From positions 1 through 36,970 of the forward strand of contig NZ_CANDNW010000017.1 in NCBI RefSeq assembly GCF_947387525.1: DNA of 36,970 bases. Direction: 5' to 3'. Below are positions 14,862 to 23,300 of this stretch, in pieces. The position numbers were made by a program, and so were the translations under genes. Position 1 is the stretch's first letter, and each line of letters begins with the position of its first letter. The DNA comes from Limosilactobacillus viscerum (GTDB lineage: Bacteria > Bacillota > Bacilli > Lactobacillales > Lactobacillaceae). Under the pieces are notes generated by a model, which saw only the letters and a list, made by a program, of their open reading frames with translations, did not search any database and had not been told where the DNA came from.

Positions 14862-16535
14862 ATGAAAGCCGATTTGAATAAGACAACGCATTTCAAAATG
14901 TATAAGAGTGGTCGTAAGTGGGTTGTCGCCGGTATGACTGCTGTTTCATTATTAACTGCTACCGGTGTGGTTGCACACGCTGATGACAACTCTAGTCAAG
15001 CACCAGTTGTAAATGTTAATAATAACAACGGTCAAAACAACGCGAATAACCAAGCTGGTGATCAATCAACTAACAGCCAAGCTAACCAAAATGCACAAGC
15101 TACTACTGTTTCTGCTAATGCGGCACAACAAAATGCGCAGGCAACCACAAATGCCACTAATGCTGCACAGCAAAACCAATCCGTTGACCTGAATTCATTG
15201 CACTTTACCAACAATGCAAGCCACCAACAGTTCATTGAAAGTATCGCTCCCGGTGCAATTCAAACCTGGAATGAATATGGAATTCTTCCATCTGTAACTG
15301 TTGCACAGGCAGCGGTTGAAAGTGGTTGGGGAAATTCCGCCCCTGCTAATAATCTTTTTGGGATTAAAGGCTCATACAATGGTCAATCCGTTACCTTGAG
15401 AACACGTGAAGTTTACAACGGTCGTAGCACCTATATTTATGATAACTTCCGTGCTTACCCTAGTCGTAATGAGTCGGTTGAAGATCACGGTCGTTTCTTA
15501 GCTGTTAATAGCCGTTACAGCAATTTACGTGGTGATACCAACTATGTTAATGTTACAAACAATCTGCAACGTGATGGCTACGCTACGGATCCAAGTTATG
15601 CTGCAACTTTGCAAAGCATTATTCGCAACTTTAACTTAACCCAATTGGATCGGGTTGCCCTTTCCAACAGTAACGTTGTGGTTAACAAGCAGCCTAACGA
15701 TAACTCATCAAGCAGCTATGGTAACAACACTAACTACTACACTGTTCAAAGCGGCGACACCTTATCTGGTATTGCTAACCGCTTCTCCACTTCGGTTAAC
15801 ACATTAGCTCACCTAAATGACATCCAAAATGTTAACCGGATCTACATCGGTCAACGGTTATTAGTTCGGCAGGCAGCTGCTTCAACCCCTAGCCAACAGC
15901 CTTCACAACCAACCCAACCTAGTCAGCAACAACCATCATCTCAACCTTCCACTCCTGCCCGGCCTTCCAATAGCAGTCAAAGCAGTTACACCGTTAAGAG
16001 TGGTGACACCCTCTCTGCAATTGCTGGACAATTTGGGATGAATTACGTTCAACTTGCTCAAATCAACAACATTGCAAATCCTAACCGCATTTATGTCGGT
16101 CAAGTTTTACAATTAAAGGCAACCAACGTTAACAATAACCAAGCTGCAGCTCAACCTGCTCCAGTTGCTCCTAGCCAACCTCAATCCACTACTTCAACAG
16201 CTACTACTTACACCGTTAAGAGTGGTGACACGCTTTCTGCAATTGCTAGTCAATACGGGATGAACTACAGTCAACTTGCTCAAATCAACAACATCGCAAA
16301 TCCTAACCGTATTTATGTTGGTCAAGTGTTGCGGGTTAACAGCAGTAATAATAGTTATACTCCTTCAACCAGAACTTATCGAGCAGCAGCTACTAACGGC
16401 AGCTACACCGTTCAAAGTGGTGATTCACTCTCAGTTATTGCCGCACGGTATGGTTTGAACTGGCACACGTTAGCACAACGGAATAACCTTTCCGCACCAT
16501 ACACCATCTATGTTGGGCAAAAGTTAGTGTTCTAA
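14862..16535 (+). CDS. Secreted N-acetylglucosaminidase with four LysM domains
   Basis: A 557-residue cell-wall hydrolase. Residues 12-20 form a KxYKxGKxW-type signal motif, with cleavage likely after AHA (40). A Gln/Asn/Ala-rich linker (43-106) leads to a GH73 glucosaminidase domain (about 115-262), catalytic Glu153 in [10 protein letters not shown]; it should cut GlcNAc-MurNAc bonds during cell separation. Four LysM repeats follow (about 292-335, 375-418, 449-492, 514-557) with Pro/Gln/Ser linkers, binding peptidoglycan non-covalently. LysM 2 and 3 are nearly identical at both DNA and protein level, a sign of recent duplication or conversion. No sortase signal. GGGGGAG sits nine bases before the ATG. 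Confidence 0.93.
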   Translation: MKADLNKTTHFKMYKSGRKWVVAGMTAVSLLTATGVVAHADDNSSQAPVVNVNNNNGQNNANNQAGDQSTNSQANQNAQATTVSANAAQQNAQATTNATNAAQQNQSVDLNSLHFTNNASHQQFIESIAPGAIQTWNEYGILPSVTVAQAAVESGWGNSAPANNLFGIKGSYNGQSVTLRTREVYNGRSTYIYDNFRAYPSRNESVEDHGRFLAVNSRYSNLRGDTNYVNVTNNLQRDGYATDPSYAATLQSIIRNFNLTQLDRVALSNSNVVVNKQPNDNSSSSYGNNTNYYTVQSGDTLSGIANRFSTSVNTLAHLNDIQNVNRIYIGQRLLVRQAAASTPSQQPSQPTQPSQQQPSSQPSTPARPSNSSQSSYTVKSGDTLSAIAGQFGMNYVQLAQINNIANPNRIYVGQVLQLKATNVNNNQAAAQPAPVAPSQPQSTTSTATTYTVKSGDTLSAIASQYGMNYSQLAQINNIANPNRIYVGQVLRVNSSNNSYTPSTRTYRAAATNGSYTVQSGDSLSVIAARYGLNWHTLAQRNNLSAPYTIYVGQKLVF

Positions 16536-16555
16536 CTTAGAATAATTATGAATCT

Positions 16556-16623
16556 CAAAAAAGGTGTATCCGTCAACTAGCATTGATGGATGCCGACACC
16601 TCTCACGTAAATGTGAGGCAATA
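16556..16623 (-). terminator. Orphan terminator-like hairpins facing minus
   Basis: Read on minus: CTCAC/GTGAG hairpin, then a long stem (AGGTGT, then ATCCATCAA pairing with TTGACGGAT including one G-U, closed by ACACCT) followed by six T. This is a textbook terminator for minus-strand transcription, yet no minus-strand gene lies upstream before 17027. On plus it lacks a T run. Confidence 0.55.
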
Positions 16624-16667
16624 GCGTAAATCCCACTAAACTTTTCAAGGGGAGCAAGTGATATTTG

Positions 16668-16976
16668 ATGGTTAAGCAATATTCTGGGGAGCTTTCTAAT
16701 ATCGTCAAAGCAAGTCAATTGTTCAAAGTACTGGGGAATCCGAAGCGGTTACAGCTAATTTATTTGCTAATTCAACACTCCATGAGTGTCTCTGAAATTA
16801 GTGAAAAGCTTGATTGGGAGCAGTCAGGCGTATCACACCAGTTGCAACTACTTCGTAAATTTAACCTTGTACAGCAGCATCGTCAGGGAAAAGTAGTTAT
16901 CTACCACCTGGACGATCCGCAGGTAATGACCTTAATTGCCGATGTACTAAGTCATGCAGATAAAATTCTAGATTAA
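16668..16976 (+). CDS. ArsR/SmtB-family regulator with a degenerate metal site
   Basis: 102 residues, winged helix-turn-helix of the ArsR family: FKVLGNPKRLQLIYLL, then the recognition region SVSEISEKLDWEQSGVSHQLQLLRKFNLV. In CzrA-type members the last helix binds zinc through D-x-H and H-x-x-H; here the matching segment reads DDPQVMTLIADVLSHADKI, so two of the four ligands are replaced by Gln and Lys. There is no Cys in the recognition helix. It probably senses something other than zinc or cadmium, or nothing. The ATG at 16668 is preferred over the TTG at 16665; AAGGGGAG lies 13-20 bases upstream, rather far. No target gene is adjacent. Confidence 0.85.
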   Translation: MVKQYSGELSNIVKASQLFKVLGNPKRLQLIYLLIQHSMSVSEISEKLDWEQSGVSHQLQLLRKFNLVQQHRQGKVVIYHLDDPQVMTLIADVLSHADKILD

Positions 16977-17027
16977 ACAGTTAGAGCGAGCTAGGAACTC
17001 ATTATTCCCGGCTCGCTCTAATTGTTT
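16975..17027. terminator. Bidirectional terminator
   Basis: Stem AAACAGTTAGAGCGAGC (16975-16991) with GCTCGCTCTAATTGTTT (17011-17027), one mismatch, between the converging ArsR-like and unknown genes. Confidence 0.88.
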
Positions 17028-17257
17028 TAAATAAATTTCAATTCAAAGTCCTCTTCGCTTTGAATATCTTTAACCACCACATCTTCGCCATCATGAAATT
17101 GATCGTTATCTACCCAAAAGCTCGGATGCTGGTGCCCATAAAAACTAAATGTGTATGGTGCTGAATCTTTAAGGTCAACCCGCATGACTCCTTGTGAACC
17201 GTCTGAGCAATGAACCGTCTGCGTCTTATCATCGTCGTGAACATAAACTGTTGTCAC
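17027..17257 (-). CDS. Unknown 76-residue acidic protein
   Basis: A small soluble, acidic protein with DDDKTQTVHCSDGS and PYTFSFYGHQHPSFW; no family recognised. The GTG at 17255-17257 is chosen because GGAGGTG is spaced eight bases upstream; the farther GTG (17272) is part of that ribosome binding site. A perfect TATAAT (17277-17282 on minus) lies about 20 bases upstream. It is a single gene following its own promoter. Confidence 0.65.
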   Translation of the reverse strand: MTTVYVHDDDKTQTVHCSDGSQGVMRVDLKDSAPYTFSFYGHQHPSFWVDNDQFHDGEDVVVKDIQSEEDFELKFI

Positions 17258-17385
17258 TTTTAACACCTCCACTTCAATTATAGTCCTTTTTGGGGCAACC
17301 TAAAAAAGAAAATTATCACTGGCAAACTTATTAGCCAGAAAACTAAAAAATGCCTAGTAACCACCCAGGCTACTAGACACTTTAT

Positions 17386-19368
17386 TTAGTCCGCTGCTAA
17401 TGCATCAATTGGGTTTAGTTTTGCCGCATGCCGGGCCGGTAGTAAGGTGGCAACAAATGAAATCACGATTGCTACCACGACCGCAAAAATGACATTTCCA
17501 ACCGTAATTTGGACAATGTTGTACTTAATCAAGCCATACAGAGCGTGGTTTAAGCAAATTGAAACAACAGCCACAATCACTAAGGCCAAAATTGCTGAGA
17601 ACAGGCCAATGAAAATCGATTCAGAGGTAAACAGACGACGAATATCTTTCTTTCGTTCACCTAATGCACGGAGAATCCCGATCTCCTTGGTTCGTTCAGA
17701 TACTGACATGTACATAGTTACAATGATCATCAAGGCTGAGACAAGGAGCGAGATTCCAGCAATTGCTGCAAGAATCGTCGAAGCAAGGTTGACGTACGTA
17801 TTTACTGTCTTCAAAACAGAGCCAACTGTAATTGCGCCAAGGATCCGTTCACCCTTATTATTCCGCATATTATTAATCCGGCTCGCAACCCCTTCAACTT
17901 TCGATAGGCTACCAGCGCTTACCGCAACGAAGTTTGGCCGGGTATCGGCGCCCTTTTGCTTTAGCATCTGCAATAAGGTTGGGTAATTAATCGCCGTACT
18001 TGCACTAGCACCTTCGCTCAAGCCAGCAACTTTAACCGTACCGTTAACCGCAACCGGGTCACCCTTTTCATTTACCCAGTTAAAGCTCAGGTTGACCTTC
18101 TTGCCAACCAGGTTCTTGTACTTCTTGGGGCTAGTTAGTTCAATTGCCTGCTGCTTAGTCAGAACAATCTCACCTTTCCCTGGCTTATGTCCGCGCTTAA
18201 TTGCACTGGCCGTGGTGTGGTTGCTCCACGTCATCATGTTAGCACCACTTTGCTGGAGCTTCCCATAATTGAGCCGGTAACCACCAATAATATTCCCTTT
18301 CTGGACCTTGGTCACACCTTTGACCTTCGCTAAGCGGTTCAATTCATCAGGGTTAATAATCATTGATTGCGGGTCAGCCGCCATGTTCTGCATTAAGGAC
18401 GACTGGATTTGATCCTGCGTTAACTTCTTACCAGTTGGGTTCTTAACCACCGTAATCGCCAACGGGTTCGTCAATGAGTTAATTTGGTCTTGAATATAGC
18501 CATTAATTCCATTCCCCAGACCGCTGAAAAGTAGAACGGCAAAGATTCCAATCGCGGTCCCCAGCATAATTAACGAGTTCCGCCAGAAATTATACATTAG
18601 GTGCTTAAATGACATCCGGTAGCTAGCCGCTGCTGGTAGCTGCCGTGGTTTAATGTGGGTTGGGTCTTCCGGAATTGCGTAGGCCGGGCGAAGACGTTCA
18701 TCACCATCAATTTTTCCATCCGCCAAGTGGACAATCCACGTACCGTGGTCCGCTACCTCTTGTGAGTGGGTTACCGCGATCACTAATTTTCCATCTTTGG
18801 CAATCTTATCAAGCAACGTCAGCACTTCTTGCGTGTTTTGCGAATCAAGCGCCCCAGTTGGTTCATCGGCAATGATAATTTGCGGATCACTCGCCAGTGC
18901 CCGTGCAATCGCCACCCGTTGTTTTTGCCCACCGGAAAGATGGTTTGGGTGCTTGTGGACCTGTTCACTCAGGCCAACCTGGTCAAGCAATTTAAGGGCC
19001 CGTTCGCGCTTTTCTTCCTTATTTAGGTTAGTCATATCTAATGCCACCAAAACGTTGTCTAAGACGCTGAGGTGGGAAATAAGGTTATATGACTGGTAAA
19101 TGTACCCGACCATTGAACGACGGTAATCATCAAGCTGCTTTTCCTTTTGGTGGTCAAGCAATTCACCATTCACCAAAACTTTTCCTTCAAAGTTACGGTC
19201 AAGGCCACCGATGATATTCATAAGGGTTGACTTACCACCACCAGATTCACCCAGGATTGAAACGAATTCACCGCGTTCAAACTGCAAGTCAATCCCCTTC
19301 AGAACTGGAAATGCCTCTTTATCCAAGTAATAAGCCTTTTTAATTCCCTGTAATTCTAAAAAAGCCAT
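17386..19368 (-). CDS. MacB-like ABC transporter, ATPase fused to FtsX-type permease
   Basis: 660 residues. The N-terminal ATPase has Walker A GESGGGKST (40-48), signature LSGGQ (144-148) and Walker B IIIADEP (164-170). Then comes a membrane part: one helix near 258-280, a large extracellular MacB-type domain, and three helices with the FtsX signature (SERTKEIGILRALGERKKDI) near the C-terminus. Such proteins export or sense peptides, antimicrobials or toxic lipids by mechanotransmission. The start at 19368 has AAGGAG suitably placed; an upstream ATG lies within the leader. A TATAAT (19399-19404) and a hairpin upstream suggest it also has its own promoter after the tetR-permease-ATPase genes. 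Confidence 0.88.
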   Translation of the reverse strand: MAFLELQGIKKAYYLDKEAFPVLKGIDLQFERGEFVSILGESGGGKSTLMNIIGGLDRNFEGKVLVNGELLDHQKEKQLDDYRRSMVGYIYQSYNLISHLSVLDNVLVALDMTNLNKEEKRERALKLLDQVGLSEQVHKHPNHLSGGQKQRVAIARALASDPQIIIADEPTGALDSQNTQEVLTLLDKIAKDGKLVIAVTHSQEVADHGTWIVHLADGKIDGDERLRPAYAIPEDPTHIKPRQLPAAASYRMSFKHLMYNFWRNSLIMLGTAIGIFAVLLFSGLGNGINGYIQDQINSLTNPLAITVVKNPTGKKLTQDQIQSSLMQNMAADPQSMIINPDELNRLAKVKGVTKVQKGNIIGGYRLNYGKLQQSGANMMTWSNHTTASAIKRGHKPGKGEIVLTKQQAIELTSPKKYKNLVGKKVNLSFNWVNEKGDPVAVNGTVKVAGLSEGASASTAINYPTLLQMLKQKGADTRPNFVAVSAGSLSKVEGVASRINNMRNNKGERILGAITVGSVLKTVNTYVNLASTILAAIAGISLLVSALMIIVTMYMSVSERTKEIGILRALGERKKDIRRLFTSESIFIGLFSAILALVIVAVVSICLNHALYGLIKYNIVQITVGNVIFAVVVAIVISFVATLLPARHAAKLNPIDALAAD

Positions 19369-19453
19369 GGTTTTCTCCTTAATCATTTTATTATCCTGAT
19401 TATACCAAAGGCTACTGGCTGAGCGGAAGTACGTCTTGCTGGTCTTAACTAAA

Positions 19454-19494
19454 AGCCAAACACTCCGGGAGCGTGATTAATCTCGTTGTTGGCT
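19454..19494 (-). terminator. Possible terminator between ATPase and MacB-like gene
   Basis: AGCCAA (19454-19459) pairs with TTGGCT (19489-19494), with an inner CAC-TCC/GGAG-GTG stem. On minus it is followed by TTTTAG. It may partly separate the two ABC units. Confidence 0.45.
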
Positions 19495-19499
19495 CCTTT

Positions 19500-19517
19500 A
19501 TATTTCCCGGGAAATAT
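19500..19517. repeat. CCCGGG-centred palindrome, copy 3 (perfect 18-mer)
   Basis: ATATTTCCCGGGAAATAT, perfect over 18 bases; its last base is part of the stop codon of the ATPase gene. Confidence 0.8.
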
Positions 19518-20191
19518 TACTTTTCCTGGCTTAATTTACCATCCATTATCTGATAAATGTGGTCAGCATAATTACGTAGCCGTAAGTCGTGAGTAACCAC
19601 TACGATTGCCTTATTATGCTGCACTGCCATCTGCTTTAATAGTTCTCCGACAACTTCTACCCGGCTACTATCTAAAGCTGCGGTCGGTTCATCTGCCAAG
19701 ACAATCTCTGGGTTGGGGTACAGTGCCCGGGCGATTGCCACCCGTTGATTTTGTCCTCCCGACATTTCATCAGGATAGTGTTTTAGCAAGGTTTCAATTC
19801 CTAATTCCTTCAAAAGAACACGGAGCTCTTCTTCAGTCATATTTCCATTCTTCTTGATTTTCCGGACAAGGGCAAACTGGTCGCCTACATTGAGGTAGGG
19901 CAACAGGTTGTAAGACTGGAGTACAAAGCCAATCTTATTCAAGCGCAGCTCATCCCGTTCCTTAGCTGTCATCTGTTCAAGCTGCTGTCCCTCTACCGTA
20001 ACCGTCCCACTGGTTGGTGTTTGTAGACCACCAGCAATGGTTAAGAAAGTACTCTTTCCGGAGCCAGATGGGCCAAGAATCAAGCTTAATTCCCCACGAT
20101 CTGCTTGGAAATTAACATTGCGCAAAACCTGTACCTTGCTAATTCCCTTGCCAAAGTCCTTATTAATATTCTTTAACTCAATTACTGACAT
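19517..20191 (-). CDS. ABC transporter ATPase (LolD/MacB-type)
   Basis: 224 residues, a stand-alone ATPase: Walker A GPSGSGKST (40-48), signature MSGGQ, Walker B IVLADEP, all intact. It pairs with the FtsX-type permease encoded ten bases upstream to form an exporter of the LolCDE/MacB type. GGAGGG precedes the ATG. It is third in the tetR operon. Substrate unknown; TetR control suggests export of a toxic compound. Confidence 0.92.
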   Translation of the reverse strand: MSVIELKNINKDFGKGISKVQVLRNVNFQADRGELSLILGPSGSGKSTFLTIAGGLQTPTSGTVTVEGQQLEQMTAKERDELRLNKIGFVLQSYNLLPYLNVGDQFALVRKIKKNGNMTEEELRVLLKELGIETLLKHYPDEMSGGQNQRVAIARALYPNPEIVLADEPTAALDSSRVEVVGELLKQMAVQHNKAIVVVTHDLRLRNYADHIYQIMDGKLSQEK

Positions 20192-20201
20192 ACTTTCCCT
20201 C

Positions 20202-21272
20202 CTAACCGTTCAGTGCACGTACGGGGTCAATCTTCAAAATCATTCGAACTGGTAGTAAAGCACCAATTACGCCAAGTAGAATCAGCACAACCACCATTAG
20301 AGCAATTAATGGCCAATCAAGAACTAACGCAACCGTCATTGGCATTAACCAGGTTGTTAGCAGGGTTAAAATTAAGCCACCACAAATACCAGCAACCATT
20401 AAAATTACCGCCTGGTGAATTGTTGTTCCAACTAGGTAACGTGCTGGGATTCCCTGTGCACGCAGGACCGCATAGTTTGGCATCTTCTGCATTGTGAGAA
20501 TGTACAAGAAGACCGCAATAATCACCAGCGAGATGACCATTAGGAAACCAATCATAAAGGCAAAGGTATTATTTTGGGCAGAATAGCCTGGCAGCTTTTG
20601 GATAAACTGGTTGGCAGTGTAGTGTTCTAAGTCGTTAAACCGGTTGGCCCCTTCTGATTGGTTACTAATAATACCGCTCGCAACCACCTGTGGAGCAACA
20701 CCACGCAATGTTTTCCAGGTTGAAAGTCGGCCATACACTACTGGAGCAACATTAAGTTGTGAGTTTTTAGCGAAGCCGACAATCTTATATTGTTCCTTAG
20801 AAGAATTTAATTTGACCTTGTCGCCAAGTTGGTACCCCTTAGCCTTCAAGCTTTCATCGACGACTATCTCGCTACTATTCTTAGCGTGCCGTCCTGCGGC
20901 AAGGGGGATATTCTTTTGGGCAATGTACTGGTTAGAATTAAGGCCAATAAACTGGGCACTCTCTTTGAGTGACTTTCCCTGTACCTTCTTCATTACCACG
21001 GGAGCTTGGCCAACGAGTGCTTCGTGACCATTAAGCTTTTTGTCTTTCAGCTGGTCACTAGTTATTAATGACTGGCTCATATTATCATTAGCATTTTTGT
21101 TCAAATAAACAGTTTGCGTATCCCAAGTATCAATTGCCGCCTTGTTTTCATTTGCCAGGCCGAGCATCATACCCATTAGCACAAACATCAAATAGCTAAT
21201 CATCACAATCATGGCAATAATGAGGCCATACCGTAATTTTTCGTGTTTAATTTCTTTCAGTGCTAAAAACAT
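20202..21272 (-). CDS. FtsX-type ABC permease
   Basis: 356 residues: one N-terminal helix (about 16-38), a large extracellular domain (about 40-225) and three C-terminal helices (about 235-350) with the FtsX-like LRAQGIPARYLVGTTI motif. The ATG at 21270-21272 is used because AAAGGAGGGG sits just upstream, inside the end of tetR; the stop of tetR is one base away (TAAGATG), so translation is coupled. Works with the ATPase at 19517. Confidence 0.9.
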   Translation of the reverse strand: MFLALKEIKHEKLRYGLIIAMIVMISYLMFVLMGMMLGLANENKAAIDTWDTQTVYLNKNANDNMSQSLITSDQLKDKKLNGHEALVGQAPVVMKKVQGKSLKESAQFIGLNSNQYIAQKNIPLAAGRHAKNSSEIVVDESLKAKGYQLGDKVKLNSSKEQYKIVGFAKNSQLNVAPVVYGRLSTWKTLRGVAPQVVASGIISNQSEGANRFNDLEHYTANQFIQKLPGYSAQNNTFAFMIGFLMVISLVIIAVFLYILTMQKMPNYAVLRAQGIPARYLVGTTIHQAVILMVAGICGGLILTLLTTWLMPMTVALVLDWPLIALMVVVLILLGVIGALLPVRMILKIDPVRALNG

Positions 21273-21273
21273 C

Positions 21274-21798
21274 TTACCCCTCCTTTGCAAGTAGGGCCGT
21301 TAATGATCCTCGCAGGCAATCAAGAACGGCGTCACACTTTTCTGGATGCCGCAGTCCCTCCTTAATTGCTTCATGGACTAGCGTCATTATTGCCCACTCA
21401 ATCGCATTTATTGGTCGAAGTGGCGACCCATCGTTTTGCGCATCTAATAGTGCTTCATTAACCGTGAAGTGGCGCTTAACTAACTCGTAGTATTGGCAGC
21501 CATTCACGTGGTGCAAAAAATCAGCAACCTGTGTCACGTATTCATCGGCCGTTAATAAGCGGTGTTCACGGATACTGTAATCATGCAGCTCCTGTAAAAC
21601 ATACCGGTATAGGTAGCGGTAAGCATCCGTTAAATCGGCGAAATACTTATAAAAGGCTCCGCGGGCAATCCCCGCCTCCTTCACGATTCGTGCCACCTGG
21701 GCGTCAGCGAGGTTATGCTGGCTGAACTCATTAAGTAACGCATTTCTGATAATTGTTTTCTTTTCTTCGGGTAGGTTATTAAAGGTTGTACTTGCCAT
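21274..21798 (-). CDS. TetR-family repressor of the ABC exporter
   Basis: 174 residues. An N-terminal helix-turn-helix (about 26-45, DAQVARIVKEAGIARGAFYKYF) is followed by a helical ligand domain. It is first gene of the operon with permease and ATPase, so it should repress its own operon until a ligand, probably the exported compound, binds. Two matching dyads flank and overlap the promoter. GAAGGAG precedes the ATG. Confidence 0.9.
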   Translation of the reverse strand: MASTTFNNLPEEKKTIIRNALLNEFSQHNLADAQVARIVKEAGIARGAFYKYFADLTDAYRYLYRYVLQELHDYSIREHRLLTADEYVTQVADFLHHVNGCQYYELVKRHFTVNEALLDAQNDGSPLRPINAIEWAIMTLVHEAIKEGLRHPEKCDAVLDCLRGSLTALLAKEG

Positions 21799-21814
21799 TA
21801 CCGTTCTCCTTCCA

Positions 21815-21873
21815 GTGACACGATGTCACCATAATTGCATTTTCATATTAACGCTAAAGTGACACCGTGTCAA
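21815..21873 (-). promoter_or_regulatory. tetR operon promoter with two operators
   Basis: -35 TTGACA (21868-21873), 17 bp, -10 TAATAT (21845-21850) on minus. Operator 1, GTGACACGATGTCAC (21815-21829), is a 6+6 dyad between promoter and ribosome binding site. Operator 2, GTGACACCGTGTCAA (21859-21873), covers the -35. Centres are 44 bp apart. The two have the same spacing and half-sites (TGACA/TGTCA). Confidence 0.85.
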
Positions 21874-21906
21874 CTCGGTTTAAAAATAAAAAGTATTCCC
21901 CGCGAC

Positions 21907-21922
21907 TATTTCCCGGGAAATA
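21907..21922. repeat. CCCGGG-centred palindrome, copy 4
   Basis: TATTTCCCGGGAAATA, perfect 16-mer, 15 bases after the stop of the alcohol dehydrogenase gene. Confidence 0.8.
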
Positions 21923-21937
21923 CTTGTCGATTAATAA

Positions 21938-22951
21938 TTAAGCTTCTTCGCCAGCAAGCTTTACAACCGCCTTTGAGACGTTTTCGATTCGACCATTAAC
22001 GAAGTCATCAACTTCCTTAACATCAAATTCATGAGAAAGCAGTGGAAGAACGTCAACCTTACCAGAAGCCATCAGTGCAATAGAATCTTCGAAGCAGTAA
22101 GGGTTGATGAAGGCACCTTGAATCTTCAGTTGCTTTTGGAATACCTCGTAACTGTTGATTGAGAACTTATCATCGGGGTTACCAACACCAAACATTGATA
22201 CTTGACCACCACGAGCGGCAGCTTCAACAGCTTGTTCTTGCGTTTCAGGACGACCAACAGCTTCGATAACAATATCGTAAGCATTAGTTGGAATCTTTTC
22301 ACCCTTCTTGGTATTAATCGTCTTGGCACCAAATTTGTCATGGTTCAACTTCAGTTTGGCATCATTACGTCCGCTTAAGGTAACTTCACTAACACCGTAA
22401 GCTTGAAGCGTTTGGACAAATAATTGACCCATAAAGCCGTCACCAATTACCAATGCCTTTTGGTAAGGGTGAATTTCAAGCAAGTCTACGCCGTGAACAG
22501 CACATGATAGTGGTTCGGTAACCGCAGCAGCCTTCAATGAAACACTGTCAGGGATAGCGTAAACAACCTTAGCTGGTGCCGTAAAGTAATCTTCAAAGCC
22601 ACCATCACGGGTAACCCCAACGGCAGAAAGGTTTTCACACATTTCAGGACGGGAAGTCCGGCAGTACTTACATTCACCACAGTAGATGTTAGGGTCAACC
22701 GTTACCCGGTCCCCTACCTTAACGTTCTTAACTTCGGAACCGACCTTAGCAACAACACCAGAATTTTCGTGACCCAAAACAATTGGTGGAACCGCACTAG
22801 CAGAGCCAGGCAGGCCTGCGTATAAGGCATGGTCAGTACCACAAATACCAGCATAGGCAGTGTGAACCAAAACCTCATCCGGCTTAACTTCTGGGGTTTC
22901 AACTTCCTTAACTTCAAGTTGCTTAATTCCTGTTAAAACAAGTGCTTTCAT
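21938..22951 (-). CDS. Zinc-dependent medium-chain alcohol/polyol dehydrogenase
   Basis: 337 residues. The catalytic zinc ligands C37, H61 and E62 (GHEN), the structural zinc cysteines C91, C94, C97 and C105, and a Rossmann segment (VIGDGFMGQL) are all in place. The sequence is closest to the sorbitol/threonine-dehydrogenase-like branch; the substrate (polyol or secondary alcohol) cannot be named. Promoter on minus: TTGACA (23011-23016), 18 bp, TATAAT (22987-22992). AAACGTTT boxes at 23015-23022 and 23031-23038 overlap and follow the -35, and a near-perfect cre lies at 23106-23119, so catabolite repression is likely. Confidence 0.88.
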   Translation of the reverse strand: MKALVLTGIKQLEVKEVETPEVKPDEVLVHTAYAGICGTDHALYAGLPGSASAVPPIVLGHENSGVVAKVGSEVKNVKVGDRVTVDPNIYCGECKYCRTSRPEMCENLSAVGVTRDGGFEDYFTAPAKVVYAIPDSVSLKAAAVTEPLSCAVHGVDLLEIHPYQKALVIGDGFMGQLFVQTLQAYGVSEVTLSGRNDAKLKLNHDKFGAKTINTKKGEKIPTNAYDIVIEAVGRPETQEQAVEAAARGGQVSMFGVGNPDDKFSINSYEVFQKQLKIQGAFINPYCFEDSIALMASGKVDVLPLLSHEFDVKEVDDFVNGRIENVSKAVVKLAGEEA

Positions 22952-22986
22952 AAAAAATAATTCTCCTTTTCTTTATGTCGCAAGTT

Positions 22987-23119
22987 ATTATAGTTAAGAA
23001 GTGCACAAGTTGTCAAACGTTTATCAAATCAAACGTTTTACCGCTTGGCGGGCTGTCGGATCACCAATTTTTCTAAAAAAAGTTTAAATTTCTGCTGCCT
23101 ACTCCTGTAAACGTTTACT
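22987..23119. promoter_or_regulatory. Alcohol dehydrogenase promoter and LacI/CcpA-type sites
   Basis: Minus-strand -35 TTGACA (23011-23016), 18 bp, -10 TATAAT (22987-22992). AAACGTTT occurs at 23015-23022 and 23031-23038, centres 16 bp apart. TGTAAACGTTTACT (23106-23119) contains a 12 bp perfect dyad and fits the CcpA cre consensus; it could act on either divergent gene. Confidence 0.7.
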
Positions 23120-23197
23120 TTACTATTAGCCGTACATCGCAAAAATAAGGTTGCCCTAAAAAACCGTCAAAAATGCCTAAATTACGCTGATCTTCCG

Positions 23198-23268
23198 TTG
23201 AAATGTAATATTTTTTATGCTAACCTAACAAAGTATTCGAATTAAGTTAAATTTGATTACCAAATCAA
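23198..23268 (+). promoter_or_regulatory. mntH promoter region with dyads
   Basis: TTGAAA (23198-23203), 17 bp, TAACCT (23221-23226) with extended TGC. An imperfect dyad TTATGCTAACCTAA (23215-23228), resembling DtxR/MntR-type boxes, covers the -10, and TTGATT/AATCAA (23253-23268) forms a 6+6 inverted repeat downstream. MntR control is an inference. Confidence 0.4.
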
Positions 23269-23300
23269 GTTAACAAAATAAGATGAAAGGTGGATTTGGC

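Noticed and set aside
15700-16530. Regularly spaced repeats, considered as a CRISPR array
   Set aside because: They are the coding repeats of LysM domains, about 40 codons long, in frame, with Pro/Gln/Ser linkers.
16524-16718. 64-codon minus-strand frame over the orphan terminator
   Set aside because: It reads through a strong hairpin and the start of the ArsR-like gene and has no convincing ribosome binding site.
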